DNA from: Neisseria polysaccharea ATCC 43768
GTDB taxonomy: Bacteria > Pseudomonadota > Gammaproteobacteria > Burkholderiales > Neisseriaceae
Assembly: GCA_000176735.1 (NCBI GenBank)
Contig: ADBE01000131.1
Location: forward strand, 1 to 32,348
Direction of reading: 5' to 3'
DNA: 32,348 nt
Position numbers and translations under genes: made by a program. Under the pieces are notes generated by a model. That model was not told the origin of the DNA. It saw only the letters and a program-made list of their open reading frames with translations, and did no database searches. Position 1 is the stretch's first letter. Every line of letters begins with the position of its first letter. Shown one piece after another: positions 24,475 through 32,094 of the stretch.

Positions 24475-24948
24475 ATGCCTGTTTCACATCCTTATTTTGA
24501 AACCTTATCGGCAGGAAGCCCGGAAAACGGACCGGACGTTTGCTGGGAACGCGAGCTGCCTGTCAACGGCGATACCGTCGAAGTCTGTTTATGGACTGGC
24601 GGCGACGATGAACTGACTGCCGAAAAATTAGACGCATTCGCCGCGTTTTTAGCGCGTTTGGACGAAGCGGACAAAATGGCCCGCGCCGCCATTGCCGAAT
24701 ATTTAACCGAAGACGGCGAATATTTGAATTTCCACATCACCGAAATAGAAGATGCGGACTACCCCGACAACCCCGAAGAATTTGCCCGCGCCATGCGTTT
24801 GGAGAGCATCTCTTTATGGACGGTGGAGCTGCCAAACTGCGACCCGATTGTGATGGACTACATGATAGACCGAGAAAAAAGCGACGAAATACTGGCCGTC
24901 AAACTGTTCGCCGACGGCGGCATATGCGGCATCGACTGGGAAAGTTAG
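24475..24948 (+). CDS. DUF2004-like acidic protein
   Basis: A 157-residue soluble, very acidic protein (MPVSHPYFETLSAGSPENGP, DTVEVCLWTGGDDELTAEKL, EYLTEDGEYLNFHITEIEDA, LESISLWTVELPNCDPIVMD). The arrangement resembles the DUF2004 family of uncharacterised proteins, in which an all-beta start and a helical middle precede a conserved aspartate-rich strand; the assignment is tentative. AAGGAAA precedes ATG 24475. It sits between glnB and the fet ATPase gene, convergent with the latter. In N. meningitidis strains with the adhesin gene nadA, that gene occupies this interval; none is here. Confidence 0.65.
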   Translation: MPVSHPYFETLSAGSPENGPDVCWERELPVNGDTVEVCLWTGGDDELTAEKLDAFAAFLARLDEADKMARAAIAEYLTEDGEYLNFHITEIEDADYPDNPEEFARAMRLESISLWTVELPNCDPIVMDYMIDREKSDEILAVKLFADGGICGIDWES

Positions 24949-24950
24949 CC

Positions 24951-24970
24951 CCTTTTCAGACGGCATTTTT
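24951..24970. terminator. Single DUS with T run between convergent genes
   Basis: TTTTCAGACGGCATTTTTTC follows the stop of the acidic-protein gene. There is no inverted partner, but it faces the fet ATPase end. Confidence 0.4.
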
Positions 24971-24976
24971 TCGGGT

Positions 24977-25735
24977 TCAGATATGGTGGACGATGAGTTT
25001 TTTGCCTTCGTAGTCGAGTACGTCCACGTCCATGTCGAACAGTTCTTTGATGTTGTGTACGGTGAACACTTCTTCTGGCGTGCCGGTCAGGGCGACTTTG
25101 CCGTTTTTCATGGCGACGACGTGGTCGGCGTAGGCGGCGGCCTGGTTGATGTCGTGCAATACGACGACGGTGGTGCGTTTGTGTTCATCGGTCAGCCGGC
25201 GCAGGATTTGCATGAGGCAGCGGGCATGATACATATCGAGGTTGTTCAGCGGTTCGTCCAGCAAAACGTAGTCGGTGCGCTGGCAGAACACCATCGCAAT
25301 CATGGCGCGTTGGCGTTGGCCGCCGGAGAGTTCGGTCAGGTAGTGGTCGGCGAAGTCTTGCAGGTGGAACTCGGCAAGTGCTTCTTCGACGATGGTTTTG
25401 TCGTTTTCAGACGGCCTGCCTTGGTGGTAGGGATAGCGGCCGAACATCAGCAGGTCGCGCACGGTGATGCGGCTCATGATGCTGTTTTCTTGGGTGAGGA
25501 TGGAGAGCGTGCGGGCGAGTTCGGCGGTGGGGGCGGTTTTGATGTCTCTGCCTGCGTAGCTGATGTTGCCGTGTACCAGAGGCTGAAGCCGCGCCATAAA
25601 GGAGAGGAGGGTGGACTTGCCTGCGCCGTTGGGGCCGATCAGTGCGGTAATGCCGCCTTCGGGGATGTCGAGGCTGATGTTGTCCAGAATGGGGCGAGTG
25701 CCGATGCGGTAGCTGACGTTGCGGATGGTAATCAT
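24977..25735 (-). CDS. Ferric-siderophore ABC transporter ATPase (fet operon)
   Basis: A 252-residue ATPase of the FecE/BtuD type. Walker A GPNGAGKST (34-42), Q-loop SILTQENSIMS, signature LSGGQ (136-140), Walker B VLLDE (157-161) and H-loop VVLHDINQAA are all intact. It would power the FetC/FetD-type permease for ferric siderophore entry into the cytoplasm. It is the last gene of the operon, 79 bases after the FmdE-like gene with a DUS hairpin between (25763-25803), so read-through or an internal start is needed. Published naming of the last two fet genes is not certain to me, so I give no symbol. A DUS core lies inside at 25408. Confidence 0.9.
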   Translation of the reverse strand: MITIRNVSYRIGTRPILDNISLDIPEGGITALIGPNGAGKSTLLSFMARLQPLVHGNISYAGRDIKTAPTAELARTLSILTQENSIMSRITVRDLLMFGRYPYHQGRPSENDKTIVEEALAEFHLQDFADHYLTELSGGQRQRAMIAMVFCQRTDYVLLDEPLNNLDMYHARCLMQILRRLTDEHKRTTVVVLHDINQAAAYADHVVAMKNGKVALTGTPEEVFTVHNIKELFDMDVDVLDYEGKKLIVHHI

Positions 25736-25762
25736 AGGCGGATTCGAATATGGGGAATTGGA

Positions 25763-25803
25763 TTTTCAGACGGCCTTTAAATGATGAGGCCGTCTGAATT
25801 TTA
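25763..25803. terminator. DUS hairpin inside the fet operon
   Basis: TTTTCAGACGGCCT and AGGCCGTCTGAATTTT form an inverted pair between the FmdE-like gene and the ATPase gene. It probably lowers ATPase gene expression by partial termination. Confidence 0.6.
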
Positions 25804-25814
25804 TTCCTGTATGG

Positions 25815-26441
25815 TTAGATTTCGCTGACGGTAACAAATTCGGGGTTGTCGGCTTGGTCAATCAGGAAGGCACGGACGCGTGCCTGCCAGAGTTGTCCGA
25901 AGCGTTCGAGTTCTTCTGCGCTTGCGCTGCCGCCGACGGCTTTGGGCATAAGTTCGCGCATTTCGGGTGCAAAGGGTTGCAGGGCGGCGTTGAGGTTGAC
26001 GGCGACGGTTTTGCCGTTGTCGCGGCGGCGGAGCGCGAGTGTGCCGTTGATTTCGCCTGCACCAAAGGATAAGAGGTTGCGGCGGGCGAAGCGTCCCTGT
26101 ATTCCGATGCCTCCGAAGCCGGTTTCGGGGGCTGCGCCGGTGAGGAGTTGGACGACGGACGCGGTTACGCCGACCGTGCCTTCGTCGCGCGCTCCCTGCA
26201 TGGCGGCTTCGATGCCGCCGCGTTCGGGCAGCTCTTCGCCGTAAAGGGCTTTCAGACCTTTGATAACCATTAGGTACGCGCCCGCGACGGTCGGGCAGGA
26301 ATGTCCGCACAGGCGCACGGCATCGGCGTAGCGGTAAGTGAGGATGCCGTTTTCGGCCGCGCCGAGGAAGTCGGCAAGCGGGTCTTGGACGGTAATGGTT
26401 GGGGCTTGGTTGAAGAATGATGGGAAATGTTCTTGTGTCAT
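25815..26441 (-). CDS. FmdE-like CxHxC protein in the fet operon
   Basis: A 208-residue soluble protein with no signal peptide. Residues 42-60 (VRLCGHSCPTVAGAYLMVI) resemble the N-terminal motif of FmdE-type proteins (HGHxCPGxAxG) and offer C45, H47 and C49 as metal ligands. A second part has ESLxx GGIEAAMQGARDEGTVGVTA and LTGAAPETGFGGIGIQGRFA. FmdE is named after formylmethanofuran dehydrogenase operons, but homologues are scattered in non-methanogens with no agreed role. Its place between permease and ATPase suggests a part in handling iron or the siderophore after import, e.g. iron release or metal delivery. AAGGA precedes ATG 26441, and the permease gene ends 44 bases upstream. Confidence 0.7.
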   Translation of the reverse strand: MTQEHFPSFFNQAPTITVQDPLADFLGAAENGILTYRYADAVRLCGHSCPTVAGAYLMVIKGLKALYGEELPERGGIEAAMQGARDEGTVGVTASVVQLLTGAAPETGFGGIGIQGRFARRNLLSFGAGEINGTLALRRRDNGKTVAVNLNAALQPFAPEMRELMPKAVGGSASAEELERFGQLWQARVRAFLIDQADNPEFVTVSEI

Positions 26442-26485
26442 ATGGTTTGTCCTTTCGGAGCGGGCTGTCGTTCAGACGGCATCCG

Positions 26486-27460
26486 TCATTTTTTGTGTTT
26501 TAAAACGAGATAGAGGAAAACGAGTCCGCCCGCAAATTCTACTACCACGCTCAACACTGCCTGCATACCGAGCAGGTGTTCGAACACGGTTTGTCCGCCG
26601 ACCAGGAGGATGCCGCCGATACAAACCGTCATCGGCAGGCGGACGGAATGGCGCACGGACGGGGAAAAGTGGTTGGCAAGCGAGGCGGCGAGAAGCCCGA
26701 AAAAGCTTACCGGGCCGACAACGGCGGTCGCCGTCGCCACCAGCGCGGCAATCCAAAGCAGTATCCATAAGGTGTTGCGCGTGTAGCTGATGCCCAAATT
26801 GACGGCTTGGTCGCGCCCCAAAAGGTGTACGTCCAAGCGGTAGCGTTCACGCCAAACGACCGCCGCGCTGACGAGCAGAATCAGCGCGCCTATGCCCAAA
26901 AGCTCGCTGTGGACGGTATTGAATCCGGCAAACATATTCGCCTGCGCCGCCGTAAATTCTTCGGGATCGATCATGCGCGAAAGCAGCGACGACAGGCTGC
27001 GGAACAAAATCCCGAAAATCACGCCGATTAAAATCATACGCGGCAAATCGCGCCCGCCCTGTTTGATGAGCGTGTAGAACAATAGCAGCGAGCCGCCCAT
27101 CATGACGACCAGTTCAAAGCCGAATTTGCCCGTCAACGGCAGGGAAGCATAGCCCACGCCGCCGAGCGCGAAAACCAAAAGCGTCTGCAAAAACATATAC
27201 AGCGCGTCAAAACCTAAAATCGAAGGGGTCAGAATCGGATTGTTGGTCAGCGTTTGAAAAAGCTGGGTCGAAACGCCGACCGCATAGGCGACCATCAGCA
27301 GCGCGGCAAGTTTGGTCAGCCGCAGTTGCAAAACAAAATCCCAATCGCCTTTGACGTTGAGCGTTAAAAACAGTCCGCAGCAGATTAGTAAGAGTGCGAA
27401 TGCCGCCCATAACGGGCGCGGGGAACCTTGCATAAATGCAATTTTGTTTTCAGACGGCAT
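26486..27460 (-). CDS. fetD: FetD-type iron-siderophore permease
   Basis: A 324-residue FecCD-family permease with about nine membrane helices (LWAAFALLLICCGLFLTL onward, TGKFGFELVVMMGGSLLLFY, GALILLVSAAVVW, GGLVFLYLVLKH). The family motif around LGRDQAVNLGISYTRN and VVGPVSFFGLLAASLANHF (EAA-like cytoplasmic loop that meets the ATPase) is visible. The start is unusual: ATG 27460 lies in a DUS, giving MPSENKIAFMQG. The second ATG at 27433 (MQGSPRPLW) is an alternative with a cleaner N-terminus. The gene overlaps fetC by 11 bases if the first start is used. Confidence 0.88.
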   Translation of the reverse strand: MPSENKIAFMQGSPRPLWAAFALLLICCGLFLTLNVKGDWDFVLQLRLTKLAALLMVAYAVGVSTQLFQTLTNNPILTPSILGFDALYMFLQTLLVFALGGVGYASLPLTGKFGFELVVMMGGSLLLFYTLIKQGGRDLPRMILIGVIFGILFRSLSSLLSRMIDPEEFTAAQANMFAGFNTVHSELLGIGALILLVSAAVVWRERYRLDVHLLGRDQAVNLGISYTRNTLWILLWIAALVATATAVVGPVSFFGLLAASLANHFSPSVRHSVRLPMTVCIGGILLVGGQTVFEHLLGMQAVLSVVVEFAGGLVFLYLVLKHKK

Positions 27461-28418
27461 GAGCAGGTTTCCTTAACAAAAGCCACAAAAACAAAGCCGT
27501 ACCCAACACACCAAAAACCGTAGAGACCGGAATTTCAAACGGAAACACAATCACGCGTCCGATAATGTCGCACAGCAACACCAAAGACGCGCCCAACAAA
27601 GCCACCGCAGGCAGGCTTTGGCGCAGCCTGTCGCCTATCAGGCGGCTGATGATGTTCGGCACGACCAGCCCGATAAACGGAATATTGCCGACCGTTACAA
27701 TGACCAGCGACGTAATCAAAGCCACAATAATCAAACCCGACCACAACACCGCCGTCCGGTTCAAACCCAAATTCACGCTGACCGTCTCGCCCAGCCCCAA
27801 AATCGTCAGCCGGTCGGCAATCAGATAGGCAAACACCGCCAAACCGCCCGTAATCCAAAGCAGCTCGTACCGCCCCAGCAGCACGCTCGAAAAATCGCCC
27901 TGCTGCCATACGCCCAACATTTGCAGCATCTCAAACTCATACGCGACAAACGTCGCCACTGCCTCAACCACGCCGCCAAAAATAATCCCCACCAGCGGCA
28001 CCATCAGTTGCGCCGTCGGCGGCAGACGGCGGATCAGCATCATAAACACCAGCATCCCGATTAGCGCGGCAATGGCGGCAACCGACATTTTGACCGGCAG
28101 CGGCGCGGCAGGCAGCAGCAGGGACATCAGAAGCAAACCCAAAGCCGCACTCTGACCCGCGCCCGCCATAGAAGGCTCGACAAAACGGTTGCGCATCAAA
28201 ATCTGCATAATCATCCCTGCCACCGCCATCGACGCGCCCGTCAGCACAATCGCAAACGTGCGCGGCAGGCGGCTGACCAGCATCAGTTCGGTGCTGTCCG
28301 ACAGCGAAAACACATCAGACCAGCGGAAATCGGCAACGCCCACCGACAGGCTGACGGCAAACAACACCGCCAGCAGCAGGAGGTTGGTCAGGTTGAGGGA
28401 AAAAGGTTTGGCAGTCAT
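27450..28418 (-). CDS. fetC: FetC-type iron-siderophore permease
   Basis: A 322-residue FecCD-family permease, the partner of the gene downstream. The N-terminus (SLNLTNLLLLAVLFAVSLSV), the conserved RLPRTFAIVLTGASMAVAGM motif and VGNIPFIGLVVPNIISRLIG (cytoplasmic coupling loop) are typical. The stop TGA at 27452-27450 is inside a DUS (GCCGTCTGA), which also holds the possible ATG of fetD. It lies 163 bases after fetB, with a DUS hairpin in between. The ribosome site is weak. Confidence 0.88.
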   Translation of the reverse strand: MTAKPFSLNLTNLLLLAVLFAVSLSVGVADFRWSDVFSLSDSTELMLVSRLPRTFAIVLTGASMAVAGMIMQILMRNRFVEPSMAGAGQSAALGLLLMSLLLPAAPLPVKMSVAAIAALIGMLVFMMLIRRLPPTAQLMVPLVGIIFGGVVEAVATFVAYEFEMLQMLGVWQQGDFSSVLLGRYELLWITGGLAVFAYLIADRLTILGLGETVSVNLGLNRTAVLWSGLIIVALITSLVIVTVGNIPFIGLVVPNIISRLIGDRLRQSLPAVALLGASLVLLCDIIGRVIVFPFEIPVSTVFGVLGTALFLWLLLRKPAHAV

Positions 28419-28514
28419 AAACAGAAGGGAAAAGCGTTAAGGCGTAGAAGATTCAAACAAGGCAGTCCGAACCGTCGGAGCGGAAAGCCTTGTTTGAAGC
28501 CTCCGTATCGGGCA

Positions 28515-28564
28515 ATGCCGTCTGAAACACAGGAAGCGGTTTGCATCCGTGTTTCAGACGGCAT
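28515..28564. terminator. DUS hairpin between fetB and fetC
   Basis: AATGCCGTCTGAAACAC and GTGTTTCAGACGGCAT form a 16-bp stem around GGAAGCGGTTTGCATCC. It is probably a partial terminator that lowers permease relative to binding-protein mRNA. Confidence 0.7.
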
Positions 28565-28581
28565 CGAATGCCGCCGTTTCA

Positions 28582-29547
28582 TTATTTTGCCGCGTTAAAA
28601 GCGTCGGCAACCTGTTTGCTTGCATTCAGCAGCTCTTGCGCGCCGCCGGCCGCCAAATAAGTTTCAGGAACAAGGTAAACCACCTGTCCTTTTTTCCAGG
28701 CGGTTGTTTCGGCAACCAGCGGATTATTCAACACGTCTTTCGCCGCCTGACCCTCTTCGCCGATGGCCGCGCTGCGGTCGAGGACAAACAGCCAGTCGGG
28801 ATTTTTCTCTTTCAGGTATTCGAAGCTGACGGGCTGACCGTGGCTGCCTTCTTTGATGGCTTCGTCAACGGCCGGAACGCCGATGTCTTTGTGCAGCCAG
28901 CCGCCCAAGCGTGAAGACGGGCCGAAAGCCGACATTTTGCCGCCGTTGACCAAAATCACCAAACCTTTGCCTTTGCCTTGCGCGGCAGTTTTCGCGGCTT
29001 CAAATGAAGCATCGATTTCCGCTTTCAGCTTGTCGGCTTCCGCCTGTTTGCCGAAGATTTGCGCCAGCGCGTCGATGCGCTCTTTGGCACTTTCTTTGAG
29101 GTTGGCGGTATCGGCGGTCATTTCGATGGTCGGCGCGATTTCGTTCAATTTGTCAAATGCTTTGGCGGCGCGGCTGCCGATGATGATGAGCTGCGGCTTG
29201 TAGGCATTGAGCGTTTCGTAATCCGGCTCGAACAAAGTTCCGGCAGGTTTTGTCGTTTTGAAATATTCCTCTAAATACGGCAGGCGGTTTTTATCGACGG
29301 ACAAACCGGTTTTCACGCCCAGTTTGCTCAAGGTGTCGAGCATACCCAAATCGTAAACGGCGATGCGTTCGGGGTTTTGCGGTATTTGAACATCGCCGCG
29401 CGCGGTTTTGACGGTAACGGACGCGCCTTCGGTTTGTGCGGCGGAAACCGCCTGTTCTTTGGCTTGTGGGGCAGAGTCGGAATTTTGCGGCGAACACGCG
29501 CCCAAGGCGAGGACGGTGCAGAGGGTCAATGCGGTCAAACGCAACAT
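28582..29547 (-). CDS. fetB: FetB, siderophore-binding lipoprotein
   Basis: A 321-residue lipoprotein of the FhuD/FepB/CeuE class. The N-terminus MLRLTALTLCTVLALGACSP has the lipobox LGAC with lipidated Cys18. The mature body has the two-lobed binding fold: VQIPQNPERIAVYDLGMLDT and LGVKTGLSVDKNRLPYLEEY (lobe 1), LIIIGSRAAKAFDKLNEIAP and NPLVAETTAWKKGQVVYLVP (lobe 2). It collects ferric xenosiderophore (enterobactin, salmochelin types) delivered by FetA into the periplasm and hands it to the FetC/FetD permease. GGAGA precedes ATG 29547. It starts 151 bases after fetA, beyond a DUS hairpin. Confidence 0.93.
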   Translation of the reverse strand: MLRLTALTLCTVLALGACSPQNSDSAPQAKEQAVSAAQTEGASVTVKTARGDVQIPQNPERIAVYDLGMLDTLSKLGVKTGLSVDKNRLPYLEEYFKTTKPAGTLFEPDYETLNAYKPQLIIIGSRAAKAFDKLNEIAPTIEMTADTANLKESAKERIDALAQIFGKQAEADKLKAEIDASFEAAKTAAQGKGKGLVILVNGGKMSAFGPSSRLGGWLHKDIGVPAVDEAIKEGSHGQPVSFEYLKEKNPDWLFVLDRSAAIGEEGQAAKDVLNNPLVAETTAWKKGQVVYLVPETYLAAGGAQELLNASKQVADAFNAAK

Positions 29548-29650
29548 AGGGTGTCTCCAAAATGGGGATATTGGGGCAAAGCCGCCGGTCGGACAAACCG
29601 GAACGGCTTTAGAAAGGATAAATGATAACCTATATCAAATTATCAGAACA

Positions 29651-29686
29651 GATGCCGTCTGAAAGGCTTTCAGACGGCATTTTTTC
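29651..29686. terminator. DUS hairpin between fetA and fetB
   Basis: GATGCCGTCTGAAAG and CTTTCAGACGGCATTTTTT form a 15-bp stem with a T-rich tail on the + side. It can act on the - strand transcript as an attenuator, so that fetA exceeds fetB-fetE mRNA. Confidence 0.7.
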
Positions 29687-29698
29687 GGGATATGCGTT

Positions 29699-31852
29699 TT
29701 AGAACTTGTAGTTCACGCCCAGGCGCACATCGCGGCCCACACCCGGCAGGGTATTGTTCCAGCGTTGGCTGTGCGGATAGTAGAACTTGTTGAACACGTT
29801 GTTAACCGAAAGATTAACATTGAGCGTGTCTTTGCCCAGCGGTTTCCAGTTGGCGAAGACATCGTTCACACCGAAACCTTTGCGTACAACGTTTTCCAAG
29901 TTGCCTTGGCGGTCTTTTTGACCTGCCACCAATATCGAACCCACGGCTTTTTGAACATAACGGCCGCGCCAGCCGATTTCCAGATTCGGATTTTGGAAGC
30001 GGTAGGCAAGGGAAGCCGTCCAAGTGCGGCCGGTTTGTGCGCCAAACTCGGGGTTCGCGCTCAACAGTTTTTTAGGATGGGTATCGTAAAAGCGCGGTTT
30101 GCTGTGGCTGACGCCGACTTTGGCAGTCAGACCGCCGATGCGGTAGGACGCGCCCAATTCGTAACCGTGGTTTTTGATGTAGCCGGCATTGACGGCTTCA
30201 CGGACGGCGACAGAGTCGTGGCGGTTTTGCGGATTGGCAAGCGCGTCTTTGATGGTCTGCCAGAAGTAGCTGCCGTTTGCGGCAAACGTGCCGTCGTTGT
30301 AGTTGAAGCCGATTTCGGTATTGCGTGCGCGTTCGGCTTTTGTGCCGTCGGCAATCGAGATGATGCCGCGTTTGCCGTGGGTTTGCAGCGCGTCATACAG
30401 GCGCGGGCTGCGGCTGGCGTAGTTGTGGCTCGCGCTGAAGCTCCAGTATTCGTGCGGCTGCCAAATCACGCCGAAACTCGGGTTAAGGCTGCTGCTTGAA
30501 ACGGTTTTGCCGTCGTGGGTTTTCACCTTGAAGCGGTCGTAACGCAGCCCGCCGGTCAGGGTAAAGCCGTCAATCTCGTGAATGGCTTCGATATACGCGC
30601 CGGTATCGGTTTTGGTCGGGTTGGTCAGGCTGTAGGAATGGACAAGGGCTTCGTCTTTGCGGTCTTTGGCTTGTTGGTCTGCTGGTTTAGCAACATCTTG
30701 ACCGTTTTTCTTTTCTGTCGTCGGGATGGAGAATTTCGAGTTCAAAAACGCTTGCGGTTTGATTTCCTGATGGCGGTAGTTGATACCGTATTTCAGCAGG
30801 GTTTGTTCGGCAAGGCGGCTGTCGAAGTTGAAATTCATACCCCGAGTGGTGATTTGGGTATGGTTAGGGCCGACCACATTGCCTGCGTAACCGCTGCCGC
30901 TGTCATCGGCGGAATAGCGCTCGTTTTCCAACACATAGGCGTTGGCGTTCAGTTTTTCGATAAAGCCCAGGTTTTTGCCCGTATATTCCAAGTTGGTGTT
31001 GGATTGGGTAGTTTCACGGTATGAGGGTTTCTGCCTGTCTTTTGCAGGGTCGGACTCGAAGATTGTAAACTCTTCACGCACAGTACGGATGCCCCGGTGC
31101 TGGTCTTTCATGTGGCTCAACACGATGCGGTGGTCGCCGTCGCCGAAGGTTGTTCCGATTTTGGCGAGGTAGCTGCGTTTGTCCAGTGCGCTGTAAGGTA
31201 CGGTTTTGCCGCCGTTGGGACTTTTGTAGCCTTTACCTGCTTCGTAATCTTTTTCATCGTTGCGGTTGTAAGAGAACAAACCGTCGAAGTTGCCCTCTTT
31301 TCCGAATATGCTTGCGCCGTAGTTTACGCCGTCATTAGAGGCATAGCCGCTGCTGAGGCGCACGCCCCAGTTTTTATCCAAGCCTTTGAGCAGGTCTTGG
31401 GCATCGACGGTTTTGGCGATAATCGCGCCGTTGGTTGCGCCGATACCGGCAGAGGCGGAACCTGCGCCTTTTTGTACGGAAACGACTTTAACCAAAGCGG
31501 GATCGACAATAAATCTGCCTTGGTGGTAAAGGATTTGGCTGTCGGAATAGGCGTTGTCCACCTTGACGTCGACAGAATTATGACCCATGCCGCGCAAGGT
31601 CAGGTGTTGGGACGTGCCGTTACCGCCGCCGAAATCGATGGACGGCTCTTCTTTTAAGAGTTCGCGCATATCGGTTGCGGTGCTTTCGTCTTTTTGTTGA
31701 AGCGTAACGATGTTGGTACGGATTTTGCTGCCTTGGCGGTCGCCTTTTACGGTAACGGTATCCAATGCGACATTGGCGTTGCCTGCCGCGTGGGCAAAGC
31801 CGGCTGCAAGTGTGAGCGAGAGCAGGCTGAGGCGGAATAATGGGGCGTTCAT
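29699..31852 (-). CDS. fetA: FetA/FrpB, TonB-dependent ferric-siderophore receptor
   Basis: A 717-residue outer-membrane receptor. Signal peptide (1-22, ending FAHA), TonB box DTVTVKG (31-37), plug domain (MRELLKEEPSIDFGGGNGTS, HLTLRGMGHNSVDVKVDNAY, VSVQKGAGSASAGIGATNGA) and a 22-strand type beta-barrel ending in GVNYKF with terminal Phe. The variable loop region used in meningococcal FetA typing is about residues 385-430 (SKFSIPTTEKKNGQDVAKPA, DQQAKDRKDEALVHSYS). FetA binds ferric enterobactin-like xenosiderophores and is iron-repressed; in gonococcus MpeR also activates it. AAAGGA precedes ATG 31852. Expression is phase-variable through the promoter C tract at 31952-31962. Confidence 0.96.
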   Translation of the reverse strand: MNAPLFRLSLLSLTLAAGFAHAAGNANVALDTVTVKGDRQGSKIRTNIVTLQQKDESTATDMRELLKEEPSIDFGGGNGTSQHLTLRGMGHNSVDVKVDNAYSDSQILYHQGRFIVDPALVKVVSVQKGAGSASAGIGATNGAIIAKTVDAQDLLKGLDKNWGVRLSSGYASNDGVNYGASIFGKEGNFDGLFSYNRNDEKDYEAGKGYKSPNGGKTVPYSALDKRSYLAKIGTTFGDGDHRIVLSHMKDQHRGIRTVREEFTIFESDPAKDRQKPSYRETTQSNTNLEYTGKNLGFIEKLNANAYVLENERYSADDSGSGYAGNVVGPNHTQITTRGMNFNFDSRLAEQTLLKYGINYRHQEIKPQAFLNSKFSIPTTEKKNGQDVAKPADQQAKDRKDEALVHSYSLTNPTKTDTGAYIEAIHEIDGFTLTGGLRYDRFKVKTHDGKTVSSSSLNPSFGVIWQPHEYWSFSASHNYASRSPRLYDALQTHGKRGIISIADGTKAERARNTEIGFNYNDGTFAANGSYFWQTIKDALANPQNRHDSVAVREAVNAGYIKNHGYELGASYRIGGLTAKVGVSHSKPRFYDTHPKKLLSANPEFGAQTGRTWTASLAYRFQNPNLEIGWRGRYVQKAVGSILVAGQKDRQGNLENVVRKGFGVNDVFANWKPLGKDTLNVNLSVNNVFNKFYYPHSQRWNNTLPGVGRDVRLGVNYKF

Positions 31853-31916
31853 TCAGTCGTCCTTTTGAGTATATGAAGGAAAGTAAATCCAAACCGTTAA
31901 GATTTGGCAGGATAAG

Positions 31917-31938
31917 AAAAATAATTAACAATTATTTT
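31917..31938 (-). promoter_or_regulatory. Putative Fur site at fetA promoter
   Basis: AAAATAATTAACAATTATTTTT on the + strand is an AT-rich dyad (AATAATT/AATTATT) just past the fetA -10 on the - strand. It is Fur-box-like (compare GATAATGATAATCATTATC) and fits known iron repression. The match is only approximate. Confidence 0.5.
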
Positions 31939-31940
31939 TA

Positions 31941-31972
31941 TTTATATTAACGGGGGGGGGGGATTTTTGCAA
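31941..31972 (-). promoter_or_regulatory. fetA phase-variable promoter with C tract
   Basis: On the - strand: TTGCAA (31972-31967), AAAAT-type spacer, 11 C (31962-31952), then TAATAT (31949-31944) or TATAAA (31946-31941). TTGCAA to TAATAT gives 17 bases, to TATAAA 20. Slippage in the homopolymer between -35 and -10 is the established switch for FetA level, so this copy has 11. Confidence 0.85.
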
Positions 31973-32049
31973 AGCTGATTATCGTTTTTATTTGCGAAGT
32001 GTTGTTTTTTGTTGACAGGTTTTGTCGGAAATGTAAAAAACGGCGGAAA

Positions 32050-32066
32050 TATAGTGGATTAACAAA
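32050..32066. repeat. Truncated Correia element end
   Basis: TATAGTGGATTAACAAA matches the terminal repeat of Correia (CREE) elements. It breaks off directly into the dRS3 array, so no full element remains. Confidence 0.6.
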
Positions 32067-32094
32067 TGCGGGAATGACGAAAAGCAACTTTTCC

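Noticed and set aside
25858-26310. Arg-rich antisense and alternative frames over the FmdE-like gene
   Set aside because: Highly biased composition, no ribosome sites, fully covered by the real gene.
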